Source: JAWUWD01 sp034112085 (GTDB lineage: Bacteria > Bacteroidota > Bacteroidia > Cytophagales > Cyclobacteriaceae). Taken from it: DNA of 15,281 nucleotides. Position 1 is the stretch's first letter. Every line of letters begins with the position of its first letter. Position numbers and translations under genes: made by a program. Where the stretch lies: the NCBI GenBank assembly GCA_034112085.1, contig JAWUWD010000040.1, forward strand, positions 1-15,281, read 5' to 3'. This document shows positions 8,406 through 15,281 of this stretch, in pieces. The notes beneath the pieces are model-generated. The model had not been told where the DNA came from. It made no database searches and saw only the letters and a list, made by a program, of their open reading frames with translations.

Positions 8406-11400
8406 TTATTTTATGAATTCCTTTTTTAAATTTTTACTCACGCTATCGATAAACTCTTGTGCCAATTCATGATGATTGGCCAGGGTATTATAAAAATCGT
8501 TTATTGAAATTTCGAACACTACACTATCTTCAGTAGCCTCTAATTCTGAGATATTTAAATCGTCATTGAGTACAAATATTTCCCCAAAGACGTCATGCGT
8601 ATCTAATTCAAATAAACTATCTGTCCCTGATTTGATTTTGGCCTTTCCATCTGCTACAATCAATATAGGCTTGTAACCTTCATTTTTCTTAAAATCGATC
8701 ACTTGCCCAGCTTCCAAATTGTGGGTTTTCATAGCATCGATCAATTCAGCGAGCAATGTTCCTCTGATAGGTTTAAATACAGGAATAGCCTTTAAAAGCA
8801 TTCCTATTTCGATTTGAAGATAGAATCCATCATCTAAACCATCCAACAGTTGATTTTTCTCAATTGATTCGTCTAGTTTCTTTTTAGTCTCTTCAGGAAG
8901 ACGCTGAGCCACTTGATGATATGCCTCCGGATCTTTGTGATAAATCACCCACGCAGCTGTTTCTTGCAAAAGCATATCTGGATTGAATAGTTGAGCAAGC
9001 AGCCCTTTACTTACTCTGAAGTCTTCAAGCTGAGCGAGAGAGTGTATCGCACACACTTTTGTCCAGCGATTGTTTTGATTGTAATTCCTGTTGAGGATAT
9101 AGTTTAGTACTTGAATAGGATTGTAAGTCTGTCGAGGGTAGAATATCTGTAGTTGCTTTAGTTTATCAAGAATAGGAATATCATCAAACAGCGGATATAG
9201 TTTTGGTTTCAACTCATTGGCGACAAAGATATCAAGCAGCTCAAGAGCAAATGCTACACCTTCTGTGGTTTTTGTTTCAATGTTCTCTTTTACAAGTTGT
9301 ATCGATTCGGGATCATAGAGGATGGATAGGAGCATCGTAACATGTTCGAAATTGGTGTCAACTTCTTCTTTAAGAGCATCAGCCAAATATTTGAAATGTG
9401 CAGCATTAGGGAGCTCCGAGTATGCTGCAAGATTCCAGATAGCCTTCCCAATCTCATAATCTAATAAAACTTTGATAGCCGTCTCTTCGCTTTCGGTAGC
9501 CTGATAGTTATAATATCGTAAAGCAAAAAGAACTTGCCTGACAATCCGTGAATTCGGGTAATCTATCTTATCCCAAAGTAATTTTATTGATTTAGGCCCA
9601 CCAATGCGACTGATGATTTGCACAATTTTAAGCATTACCTCATCGCTTTGACCTGATCTGTGGAATGCTGTTTCTAAGACAACCAGTACAGGCTCTCCGA
9701 CCTGCTTAAGGGCTGCTGAGGATGCGTGTCCGAATACAGGTGAATCAAGCATCTCAATTAGTATACCCCAAGTCTCTTTTCTTTCTGTTTTTCTCGCGGT
9801 GATAATAGCCGCCATTTTGACTTTGGGATCGATATCTCTGAGGAGCTCAAGAAGAACAAATATGTTCTTCTCGTTTATGAGTTTTCTTAATAATTTTGCC
9901 GCTAGGATGCGATCTTCTTGATTGACTGACTTGCTAAGGATTACTAATTTAGATGCTGGAATTGAAATTATTTCATTGTCTTCAATCTCACCCAGTGCCT
10001 TTTTAGCCAGATTCTTTATTTCTGAGTTACTGCGGTCATATTCTAAGTCTAAGGACTTAACTTTTGAATGGGCGTATTCCTTCACTTTTCTGGAAGAGCT
10101 ACTCAGTAAATCTATAATAGAAGATTCAAAAAGAGACGGTTCGAGCGTCTCCATAAGTTTAAGTCCATAGATCACCTTTTCGTCAGAATCACTATTGACT
10201 TCTTTTTCAAGAATCGAATTCATGGCATATTCTGTAGAGGATTTATCTAGCGCTTTACTCTTGTTTTTTACTAATGTATCTTGGAGAGTAAGTCGATAAT
10301 AAGCGTGCATTTTATTGGTCGCATAGTACCACATAGCTAGTACAGGAATCAGGAAAAGTGTGATATAGATCAAACTTACATCGAAACTATTGATTAATAG
10401 AATCAGCGCACCCGCAAATAAATAAGCAAAAGTATTGACTACTCCTTCAATCTTCGTTTGAACATCAAACTTTACATTTTTATCAATCGGAAGAAAGTAT
10501 AGTTTGAAGGAAGGGCCATCAAGAGCGTCTTTAATAGAATCTATAAATAACTTGCTTGCGGCTATAGCTGTAAAAAAGAAGAAGAAATTACTGCCGGTAG
10601 AGTCATCTCCTACCAATAGCCCAACTACCAAGGCGGCAATGGTGAATATGCCAATGAGGACTGGATTAACAATCAATGAAATCTTCAACCCATAAGTCTC
10701 AATGATATAATCTGTAATGAAAGTCTGGAAGAGAAAACTGAAAATAACTACGGTCGCTTCGAAATAGCTAATGAAAGTAGCCAATTCTTGATCACCAGGA
10801 AATCTTGCTTTTGATACGTTGGCGAATGAATAGTCAATAAAAGTAACGGCTACCATTGATACAATTACAAAAACCGACATGATACCTAGGTACTTGTTTT
10901 TGACTAAATCTGAATAATTTATATCCTGCTTGATATTTTGATCTTCATCAAAGTCACTTTTCAAAGAAAATCTTAAAGCAATGACAAAAAAGACCACCAA
11001 ATATAAAGCTGCACTCACCAGACTTATTAATAACAGATTGGACACCTCTAGGTTAAGATTGTCTAATAAAAATGGTATTGAGAATAGTGCGACAATAGAA
11101 GCGAGCAATGTTCCCGTATCAATACTTCCAATGATTCTTTTGGACTGTCTTAAATCAAAAAGTCTACCAAATACACCCCAGAACACCAATAAAGCTAAGT
11201 AGGAGAAAGGAGTAGCCAACACGAAGGCTACATAATAAAGGTTATGAGGGTCATCAACAATATTTAAACCTAGTCTAATACCAACAATAAGTGATGTGAT
11301 GAGCAGCAATACGCTTACTCCAAGTGCCGTAAACGAGATACGTACTTGGAGTTTATTATAAATATATGTTAAAATGATCCCCACTAGTCCTGAAGTAACA

Positions 11401-11573
11401 ATAGCTATAGGAAGATCTTTCGCTTCATCGAAGTTGGTGATAAACAAAGTAAAGGAGGACACTTCGAAGGTGGCCAAGAAAATACCCATGAAGAAGCCCA
11501 TTAACAAAAGCATGAAAACTTCAGGTGCTTCTGATATTTCTACATTTAGGACTTTAAGTATTTGTTTTTTCAA
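8406..11573 (-). CDS. MFS/ATP-ADP-translocase-like protein with HEAT repeats and cNMP-binding-like domain
   Basis: 1055 residues. Residues about 17-420 hold roughly twelve hydrophobic helices, arranged like the MFS fold of nucleotide (ATP/ADP) translocases; the N-terminus EAPEVFMLLLMGFFMGIF fits their first helix. Residues about 465-900 are helical pairs of HEAT type (LLRKLINEKNIFVLLELLRDIDPKVKMAAI region at about 561-590). Residues about 930-1045 are a cyclic-nucleotide-binding-like fold (GQVIDFKKNEGYKPILIVADGKAKI region, then VFGEIFVLNDD). In the phosphate-binding cassette FGE is kept (996-998) but the usual Arg is Asn1007, so classical cAMP binding is doubtful. The start is a TTG at 11573; the frame has an upstream TAA 14 codons away and the next in-frame ATG (codon 21) would cut into the first helix. 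It is the first gene of the six-gene cluster. Substrate transport is not shown; the membrane part may act as a sensor or anchor for the cytosolic domains. Confidence 0.9.
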   Translation of the reverse strand: MKKQILKVLNVEISEAPEVFMLLLMGFFMGIFLATFEVSSFTLFITNFDEAKDLPIAIVTSGLVGIILTYIYNKLQVRISFTALGVSVLLLITSLIVGIRLGLNIVDDPHNLYYVAFVLATPFSYLALLVFWGVFGRLFDLRQSKRIIGSIDTGTLLASIVALFSIPFLLDNLNLEVSNLLLISLVSAALYLVVFFVIALRFSLKSDFDEDQNIKQDINYSDLVKNKYLGIMSVFVIVSMVAVTFIDYSFANVSKARFPGDQELATFISYFEATVVIFSFLFQTFITDYIIETYGLKISLIVNPVLIGIFTIAALVVGLLVGDDSTGSNFFFFFTAIAASKLFIDSIKDALDGPSFKLYFLPIDKNVKFDVQTKIEGVVNTFAYLFAGALILLINSFDVSLIYITLFLIPVLAMWYYATNKMHAYYRLTLQDTLVKNKSKALDKSSTEYAMNSILEKEVNSDSDEKVIYGLKLMETLEPSLFESSIIDLLSSSSRKVKEYAHSKVKSLDLEYDRSNSEIKNLAKKALGEIEDNEIISIPASKLVILSKSVNQEDRILAAKLLRKLINEKNIFVLLELLRDIDPKVKMAAIITARKTERKETWGILIEMLDSPVFGHASSAALKQVGEPVLVVLETAFHRSGQSDEVMLKIVQIISRIGGPKSIKLLWDKIDYPNSRIVRQVLFALRYYNYQATESEETAIKVLLDYEIGKAIWNLAAYSELPNAAHFKYLADALKEEVDTNFEHVTMLLSILYDPESIQLVKENIETKTTEGVAFALELLDIFVANELKPKLYPLFDDIPILDKLKQLQIFYPRQTYNPIQVLNYILNRNYNQNNRWTKVCAIHSLAQLEDFRVSKGLLAQLFNPDMLLQETAAWVIYHKDPEAYHQVAQRLPEETKKKLDESIEKNQLLDGLDDGFYLQIEIGMLLKAIPVFKPIRGTLLAELIDAMKTHNLEAGQVIDFKKNEGYKPILIVADGKAKIKSGTDSLFELDTHDVFGEIFVLNDDLNISELEATEDSVVFEISINDFYNTLANHHELAQEFIDSVSKNLKKEFIK

Positions 11574-11665
11574 AATTGGAAGTAATGAATTAAACCTAAA
11601 AACTGAGTCAAATTACAATAATTTTTAGCAAAATGTAAGAAAAATAACAACCAATTATAATAGTT

Positions 11666-11732
11666 TAAGTAGCCGTATAAGAAAAGTACCTGTAATACTT
11701 TTAATTGGATAATGTATTTACTTGATAAGTAG
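11666..11732. repeat. Two direct copies of TAAGTAG, 60 bases apart
   Basis: TAAGTAG occurs at 11666-11672 and again at 11726-11732, exactly 60 bases apart. The second copy is part of a small inverted repeat, TACTTGATAAGTA (11719-11731), with a 5-base stem and 3-base loop. Both lie in the gap upstream of the six-gene cluster. They could be operator half-sites; short repeats in AT-rich DNA are also common by chance. Confidence 0.2.
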
Positions 11733-11747
11733 GTGTTTAGATATTGT

Positions 11748-11759
11748 TAATCATGATTA
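11748..11759. repeat. Perfect 12-base palindrome TAATCATGATTA
   Basis: The sequence TAATCATGATTA equals its own reverse complement. It begins 5 bases past the bcp stop codon in the transcribed direction and lies about 175 bases upstream of the cluster's first start codon. It has no loop and no following T-run, so it is not a terminator. It could be a binding site for a dimeric regulator, but a palindrome of this length is expected by chance at a rate of several percent in a region this size. Confidence 0.3.
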
Positions 11760-11764
11760 GAAGA

Positions 11765-12220
11765 TTAGTTCACTTGATCAATAATTTGACTGGCGTGATC
11801 ACTCGTATTGACTTTTTCAATTATCTTTTTCAAAATGCCTTTTTCATTAAGTACAAAGGTCTTCCTAATTGTGCCCATGTAGGTCTTTCCAAAAGTTTTC
11901 TTTTCTGCCCAAACTCCGAAAATATTATGCAGTTTTTTATCACTATCTACTAACAAAGGGAAGGGTAAGTCAAATTTGTCCACAAACTTCAAATGCGACT
12001 TAGCGTTGTCTGTACTCACACCGAACACTTTAAATCCGGCATCTACCAGTCCTTTGTAATTATCCCTAATATTGCATGCTTGTTTCGTACAGCCAGGAGT
12101 ATTGTCTTTGGGATAGAAATAGACGACCACTTTTTCACCTAAGAAATCAGCTAGTTGAACGATGTTTCCATTTTGATCTTCAGATTGAAAATCAGGTATT
12201 TTGTCTCCAATATTTATCAT
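11765..12220 (-). CDS. bcp: Thioredoxin-dependent thiol peroxidase (Bcp/PrxQ)
   Basis: 151 residues, ATG start, the normal length for this family. It reduces hydrogen peroxide and organic hydroperoxides in the cytosol, with electrons from thioredoxin. The peroxidatic motif is NTPGCTKQACNIRD: Cys44 is the peroxidatic cysteine (with Thr41 and Pro42 before it) and Cys49 is the resolving cysteine five residues on, which is the atypical 2-Cys arrangement of Bcp. The N-terminus IGDKIPDFQSEDQNG and the later VFGVSTDNAKSHLKFVDKFDLPFPLLVDSDK region are also typical. The start lies 10 bases after the stop of the M23 peptidase gene, so the two are probably co-transcribed. No signal peptide is present. 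The identification is firm; physiological substrate preference is not visible. Confidence 0.97.
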   Translation of the reverse strand: MINIGDKIPDFQSEDQNGNIVQLADFLGEKVVVYFYPKDNTPGCTKQACNIRDNYKGLVDAGFKVFGVSTDNAKSHLKFVDKFDLPFPLLVDSDKKLHNIFGVWAEKKTFGKTYMGTIRKTFVLNEKGILKKIIEKVNTSDHASQIIDQVN

Positions 12221-12230
12221 GTCAATTTAT

Positions 12231-14159
12231 TTATGGAATTTCACTAAAGAATAGTTGTTCATTGCCGGCATTGTCAACTACTCTTAATCTCACCTCACCT
12301 TCAAGATCTTTAATTGTCAACGGCTCAGACCAAATTTTAGATGTTTTGTAATCATAGTCCATGAGCATCCATTGATTGTTAACAAATACATCAAATTTTG
12401 CGATACCTGAGAGGTCATCTTTGATTGTAAATGATATTGAATTAGAGGATATCTTCACAGCGGATATAGTAGGCGCTAGTGAATCTGTTAAAATGGTGTA
12501 TTGTCCCATATCTCTTGTCCTGAAGGAAATTTTATTGTCATTCCATACTCCACCTACGTATGAGTGATTGTTGCCATTTCTCTTATAGACAGATGTTTTT
12601 TGTTTAATCGAATCTGGTCTGTTGATTTTGGTCTTAAGCACAATATTGATATTCTTTTTAAGAAAATCAGTAGCTATGTTCCCAATATTAAACTGCTCTA
12701 GATTCTTTTCTGAATCTAATTTGTAATCGGCTTTGAAATATATAGTATCAAATAATGAGTTCTTATGGAATGTAGCTTCAATTTCCTCTGAATAATACGT
12801 GTACTTCTGATCAGGTACTATAATCGACTGTACTTTGTAATCTAAATTTTCTGTCGAGTTTGAGATCATATTTGGAATTCCATTTCTCAAATCCCACAGG
12901 AAGTAATCTGATTCTAAGCTACTATATATTTTTTCTAGAATATTTACTTTATCAGCCATTTCTATCTGGATAACACTCGTCAAGGGTTGTTGGATGACTA
13001 AGAAATTTTCAATATTTTTTACGGTATTACCTTGATGAAATGTGGTTTTAACATCTTTATCTGGTTTTCTGATCCTTACGGAAAATGTTAGTATTGACTT
13101 GTTTCCAAAGACATCAATTATTGTTATTTTTCCAGATTTAATGCCTGGTTTATCTAGGCTTAGAATACCTTTAGTTGCGTTAGTCTTGTAAAATGGTAAT
13201 AGATTACCATCATCTAAGTACAACTTGTGGTATTTGTCTCCCGAAGACTTGTAGGCAGGGTAGTTGTAATGTTTGAGAATATTACGCTGATTAGCAAAAT
13301 TGAGCGTATCGATCTTCTGATTGAAGACAAGTATTCCATCAACTTCAAAGGTTATTTCAGATATAGCGCACTTATAATTGGCATCATCAAGTTTGTCAAA
13401 GGCCAATAGTTCAAACCCTACTTTACCAAACATCGTAATTGTATCCTCGAGTACGTAATGATTCTTCTTCTTACTAATGGTGAATATCTCGCGGTCAAAC
13501 ACACCATTAATTCTGGAATTGATGTTTTTTGGAGTTATCGCTAGCTTTTTGAAAATGGGTGGTGTTGTATCTCTTATTTCTTCAAAATGATATTTGAGTG
13601 GGTTCAGTACTTGTTGATTTTTGTCTCTTATTTCAAAATGTAAATGTGGTCCGGCTGAAGAACCGCTATTCCCAGAATAGGCAATGATTTGCCCTTTCTT
13701 AACAGCGAATACATTTTTTTTGAAGTATTTATTAAGGTATAAATTTCTTTGTGAATATTGATGACTTTTCACATGAATCCCTATATCACCATTTAACTTG
13801 TTCAAGTGTCCATAAACTGTTGTTTCACCATTGTAGTGGGTGATATACAATGCTTTCCCATAGCCACCGGATTTTATCCCTACCCGTGATATATATCCAT
13901 CAGCAGCAGCATATACTGGCAGGCCAATCTGTCCTCCTGTTCTGATATCTAGTCCGGCATGAAAATGCGTCTTCCGTAGTTCACCCATATTACCTGCCAA
14001 TGTATTGACTTGATTGGGTCTAATAGGAAACATGTAATAATCCTCTTCAACTTTAGCAGTACTATCCGCACTGATGGCATACAATTGTGTGCCAATGAGT
14101 AATGTTATAATAGATATGAAGTTACTTAATTTCAAAGTCAAACATTTTTTTGTTCTCAA
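12231..14159 (-). CDS. Exported M23 (LytM-type) metallopeptidase
   Basis: 642 residues. The N-terminus has basic residues and a hydrophobic stretch ending LIGTQLYA (about 28), a Sec signal peptide, so it acts in the periplasm or at the surface. The M23 domain covers about 45-192: HFHAGLD gives zinc ligands His67 and Asp71, YGHLN gives His118, and GPHLHFEIRD gives His172 and His174. All expected active-site residues are present, so it should be an active zinc peptidase cutting peptidoglycan cross-links. Residues about 200-642 are a long beta-rich, Ig-like tail common in Bacteroidota members. The annotated start is TTG at 14159 and overlaps the upstream gene by 38 bases; in-frame TTG codons at 14141 and 14135 would also leave a usable signal peptide, and no in-frame ATG precedes residue 43. 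It lies between the FAH-family gene and bcp, with 10 bases before bcp. Confidence 0.93.
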   Translation of the reverse strand: MRTKKCLTLKLSNFISIITLLIGTQLYAISADSTAKVEEDYYMFPIRPNQVNTLAGNMGELRKTHFHAGLDIRTGGQIGLPVYAAADGYISRVGIKSGGYGKALYITHYNGETTVYGHLNKLNGDIGIHVKSHQYSQRNLYLNKYFKKNVFAVKKGQIIAYSGNSGSSAGPHLHFEIRDKNQQVLNPLKYHFEEIRDTTPPIFKKLAITPKNINSRINGVFDREIFTISKKKNHYVLEDTITMFGKVGFELLAFDKLDDANYKCAISEITFEVDGILVFNQKIDTLNFANQRNILKHYNYPAYKSSGDKYHKLYLDDGNLLPFYKTNATKGILSLDKPGIKSGKITIIDVFGNKSILTFSVRIRKPDKDVKTTFHQGNTVKNIENFLVIQQPLTSVIQIEMADKVNILEKIYSSLESDYFLWDLRNGIPNMISNSTENLDYKVQSIIVPDQKYTYYSEEIEATFHKNSLFDTIYFKADYKLDSEKNLEQFNIGNIATDFLKKNINIVLKTKINRPDSIKQKTSVYKRNGNNHSYVGGVWNDNKISFRTRDMGQYTILTDSLAPTISAVKISSNSISFTIKDDLSGIAKFDVFVNNQWMLMDYDYKTSKIWSEPLTIKDLEGEVRLRVVDNAGNEQLFFSEIP

Positions 14160-14733
14160 TATAACCGACTAGATTGTCACCAATACTTACTGGTCCAACT
14201 CCTGCTGGTGTACCCGTGAAAATAATATCACCTTTTTTAAGAGTGAAATACTTTGACAAGTAGGCAATTATTTGATCAATGCTGTAGAGCATTAAGCTCG
14301 TATTCCCCTGTTGTACAAGTTTATCATTTTTCTCTAAACGAAAATTCAAATCAACTAAGTTTCCCATAGATAATTTATCTATAAATTTTGAAATAGGAGC
14401 AGACCCATGAAACCCTTTGGCTATTGTCCAGGGAAGTCCCTTTGCTTTGGCTTTTGACTGCAGATCTCTCGCTGTAAAGTCTATACCCAATCCGATTTCG
14501 TTGTAGTATTTATGAGCAAATTTCTCTTGAATACTTTTGCCACGCTTGTCTATCTGAACGATTACTTCTACTTCATAATGAACATTTTTACTAAAATCGG
14601 GATAATAGAACGCCTCATTATTCCTTAATAGTGAAGTGTCCGGTTTTGTGAAAATAACAGGTTCATCGGGCCTTTCATTGTTAAGTTCCTCTATATGAGC
14701 CACATAGTTGCGGCCGATGGCATAAATATTCAT
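14122..14733 (-). CDS. Fumarylacetoacetate hydrolase (FAH) family protein
   Basis: 203 residues, ATG start, the compact single-domain length of FAHD1/YcgM-type members. Family enzymes cleave or decarboxylate acylpyruvates, oxaloacetate or fumarylpyruvate-like 2-oxo acids in the cytosol. Visible family marks are GRNYVAHIEEL at the N-terminus, PVIFTKPDTSLL (26-36), the metal-binding acidic residues Glu54 and Glu56 in HYEVEVIVQI and Asp85 in GIDFTARD, Lys106 in the WTIAKGFHG segment, and the active-site loop FTGTPAGVGP (172-181). All expected metal ligands are present, so it is probably active; the exact substrate cannot be told. It is the first gene of the right-hand minus-strand operon and its 3' end overlaps the M23 gene start. 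A likely promoter lies just upstream at 14762-14791. Confidence 0.95.
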   Translation of the reverse strand: MNIYAIGRNYVAHIEELNNERPDEPVIFTKPDTSLLRNNEAFYYPDFSKNVHYEVEVIVQIDKRGKSIQEKFAHKYYNEIGLGIDFTARDLQSKAKAKGLPWTIAKGFHGSAPISKFIDKLSMGNLVDLNFRLEKNDKLVQQGNTSLMLYSIDQIIAYLSKYFTLKKGDIIFTGTPAGVGPVSIGDNLVGYIENKKMFDFEIK

Positions 14734-14761
14734 ATGATGAAAGATTAAAGATGACTATAGA

Positions 14762-14791
14762 CAAAAGTAGGTTAATAAGTAAAATAAGAAA
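14762..14791 (-). promoter_or_regulatory. Predicted Bacteroidota-type promoter for the FAH-M23-bcp operon
   Basis: On the minus strand an exact -7 box TACTTTTG (TANNTTTG) lies at 14769-14762. A weak -33 box TTTC lies at 14791-14788, with an 18-base spacer. Transcription would start near 14755, about 20 bases before the ATG of the FAH-family gene. Spacing and exact -7 match support it; the -33 box has one mismatch to TTTG. Confidence 0.45.
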
Positions 14792-14798
14792 GATACCA

Positions 14799-14829
14799 TT
14801 GTAATATAATTTGTACAAGACTATCTTCG
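14799..14829 (+). promoter_or_regulatory. Predicted Bacteroidota-type promoter for the M48 peptidase gene
   Basis: TTG at 14799-14801 is followed after 20 bases by TATCTTCG at 14822-14829, one mismatch from the -7 consensus TANNTTTG. Transcription would start near 14836, giving a leader of about 24 bases before the ATG at 14860. The box lies back to back with the minus-strand promoter, 7 bases away. Confidence 0.35.
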
Positions 14830-14859
14830 TTCACTTTACAATTATAATAAGATCTGAAA

Positions 14860-15281
14860 ATGAAGAATATACAAAATTTGCTGACCTTGGTAATTATATC
14901 AGGAATACTTTATGGTTGTGCTACAGTTCCTATCACTGGGAGAAGACAGTTGAGTTTGGTGTCGAATGAAGAAGTAATTCCAATGAGTTTCACACAATAT
15001 GAACTAGTGCTCGAAGAGAGTAAATTATCTGATGATAAGGAACAAACAGCACTAATAAAGAATGTTGGTTTGCGGATTCAAAAGGCCGTAGAGCAATATA
15101 TGCAGGAAAATAATTACGAGAATTATTTGGCAGGATTTGAATGGGATTTCAATTTGATTGAAGAAGATGTGGTGAATGCTTGGTGCATGCCAGGTGGTAA
15201 GGTGGCTTTTTATACAGGTATAATGGCCACTTGTGGTGGCGAAAAAGGCGTGGCTGTAGTCATGGGACATGAAGTGGCTCA
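14860..15281 (+). CDS. M48 family metallopeptidase lipoprotein, 3' end off the window
   Basis: The frame is open from the ATG at 14860 to the right edge: 140 full codons plus two bases. The N-terminus is a lipoprotein signal, MKNIQNLLTLVIISGILYG followed by Cys20, so the protein is probably tethered in the periplasm. The next segment, VPITGRRQLSLVSNEEVIPMS, is typical of M48 lipoproteins related to E. coli LoiP and YcaL. NAWCMPGGKVAFYTGIM (about 107-123) and VAVVMGHEVA at the edge are the family's core; the final HEVA with the bases CA that follow is the start of the zinc motif HExxH. Such proteases act in quality control of outer-membrane proteins. It is the only clear plus-strand gene and diverges from the FAH-family gene. 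There is no Shine-Dalgarno sequence, as is normal in this phylum. Confidence 0.93.
   Translation, partial: MKNIQNLLTLVIISGILYGCATVPITGRRQLSLVSNEEVIPMSFTQYELVLEESKLSDDKEQTALIKNVGLRIQKAVEQYMQENNYENYLAGFEWDFNLIEEDVVNAWCMPGGKVAFYTGIMATCGGEKGVAVVMGHEVA

Larger units (their letters stand above)
1..11573 (-). other. Six-gene candidate operon: membrane sensor, TIR, STAND, barrel, lipoprotein, secreted protein
   Basis: Six genes on the same strand follow one another with gaps of 8, 7, 3, 27 and 35 bases, with no room for internal promoters of normal size except perhaps in the last two gaps. No hairpin followed by a T-run is seen between them. Predicted locations run in gene order from inner membrane and cytosol to outer membrane and surface. 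Co-transcription from the 11574-11764 gap is therefore likely. The left end of the operon is not in the window. Confidence 0.75.
11574..11764 (-). promoter_or_regulatory. Intergenic region likely to hold the promoter of the six-gene cluster
   Basis: This 191-base, very AT-rich gap separates the bcp stop from the TTG start of the cluster's first gene. No exact Bacteroidota promoter (TTG, 17-21 bases, TANNTTTG) was found by eye. Near matches on the minus strand are TACTTTTC at 11688-11681, one mismatch to the -7 box but without a clear -33 box, and TTACATTTTG just downstream (about 11642-11633), whose nearest upstream TTG is too close. The region also has a perfect 12-base palindrome and a pair of 7-base direct repeats, listed separately. 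No rho-independent terminator for bcp is visible, so some read-through from the upstream operon is possible. Confidence 0.4.
11765..14733 (-). other. Three-gene operon: FAH-family enzyme, M23 peptidase, bcp
   Basis: Three minus-strand genes are joined by a 38-base overlap and a 10-base gap, so they are very likely one transcript starting from the divergent region at 14734-14859. The functions (2-oxo acid metabolism, cell wall cutting, peroxide removal) have no obvious common pathway. Confidence 0.7.

Noticed and set aside
11748..11759. Palindrome as a rho-independent terminator for bcp
   Set aside because: It is AT-rich, has no loop and is not followed by a T-run in the transcribed direction.
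11765..14733. FAH, M23 and bcp genes as part of the TIR/STAND system
   Set aside because: They are separated by a 191-base gap, have well-known general functions and form their own operon, so they are probably just neighbours.
15052..15270. 72-codon minus-strand frame opposite the M48 gene
   Set aside because: The plus strand here encodes clear M48 motifs (MPGGKVAFYTG and the start of HExxH), so the opposite frame is a shadow.

Overview
The window looks like a piece of a Bacteroidota chromosome, probably a marine or soil Cytophagales-type relative. This is judged by eye from several signs: AT-rich coding sequence, ATG starts without Shine-Dalgarno sequences, a Bacteroidota-style -7 box (TANNTTTG), lipoproteins with acidic residues after the lipidated cysteine, a PorT-like outer-membrane barrel, and a secreted Ig-like protein of the kind often exported by the type IX system. 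All genes but one lie on the minus strand. No RNA genes, insertion sequences, CRISPR arrays or attachment sites were seen, and no gene-free stretch exceeds 200 bases.

Right side (11765-15281). A short housekeeping operon reads right to left: a fumarylacetoacetate-hydrolase-family enzyme, an exported M23 metallopeptidase (overlapping its neighbour by 38 bases) and the thiol peroxidase Bcp. A lipoprotein M48 metalloprotease, cut by the window edge, diverges from it. The 126-base divergent gap holds a plausible promoter for each direction.

Left and centre (1-11573). After a 191-base gap comes a tightly packed six-gene minus-strand cluster with gaps of 8, 7, 3, 27 and 35 bases. In order: (1) a 1055-residue protein with an MFS/ATP-ADP-translocase-like membrane domain, HEAT-like repeats and a C-terminal cyclic-nucleotide-binding-like fold; (2) a 483-residue protein with three TIR-like modules; (3) a 1052-residue nSTAND1 NTPase with one transmembrane helix, a long coiled coil and a WD40 propeller; (4) a helical-repeat protein fused to an outer-membrane beta-barrel; (5) a putative surface lipoprotein with propeller-like repeats; (6) a large secreted protein with Ig-like sequence that runs off the left edge.

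The cluster is the main point of interest. Its gene order runs from inner membrane and cytosol, through a membrane-spanning STAND switch, to outer membrane and cell surface. I infer an envelope-spanning signalling or conflict system in which TIR and STAND parts inside are tied to surface parts outside. The TIR modules and the cyclic-nucleotide-binding-like domain appear to lack the usual catalytic or ligand-binding residue, so scaffolding may matter more than NAD hydrolysis or cNMP sensing. The system's function cannot be read from sequence alone.
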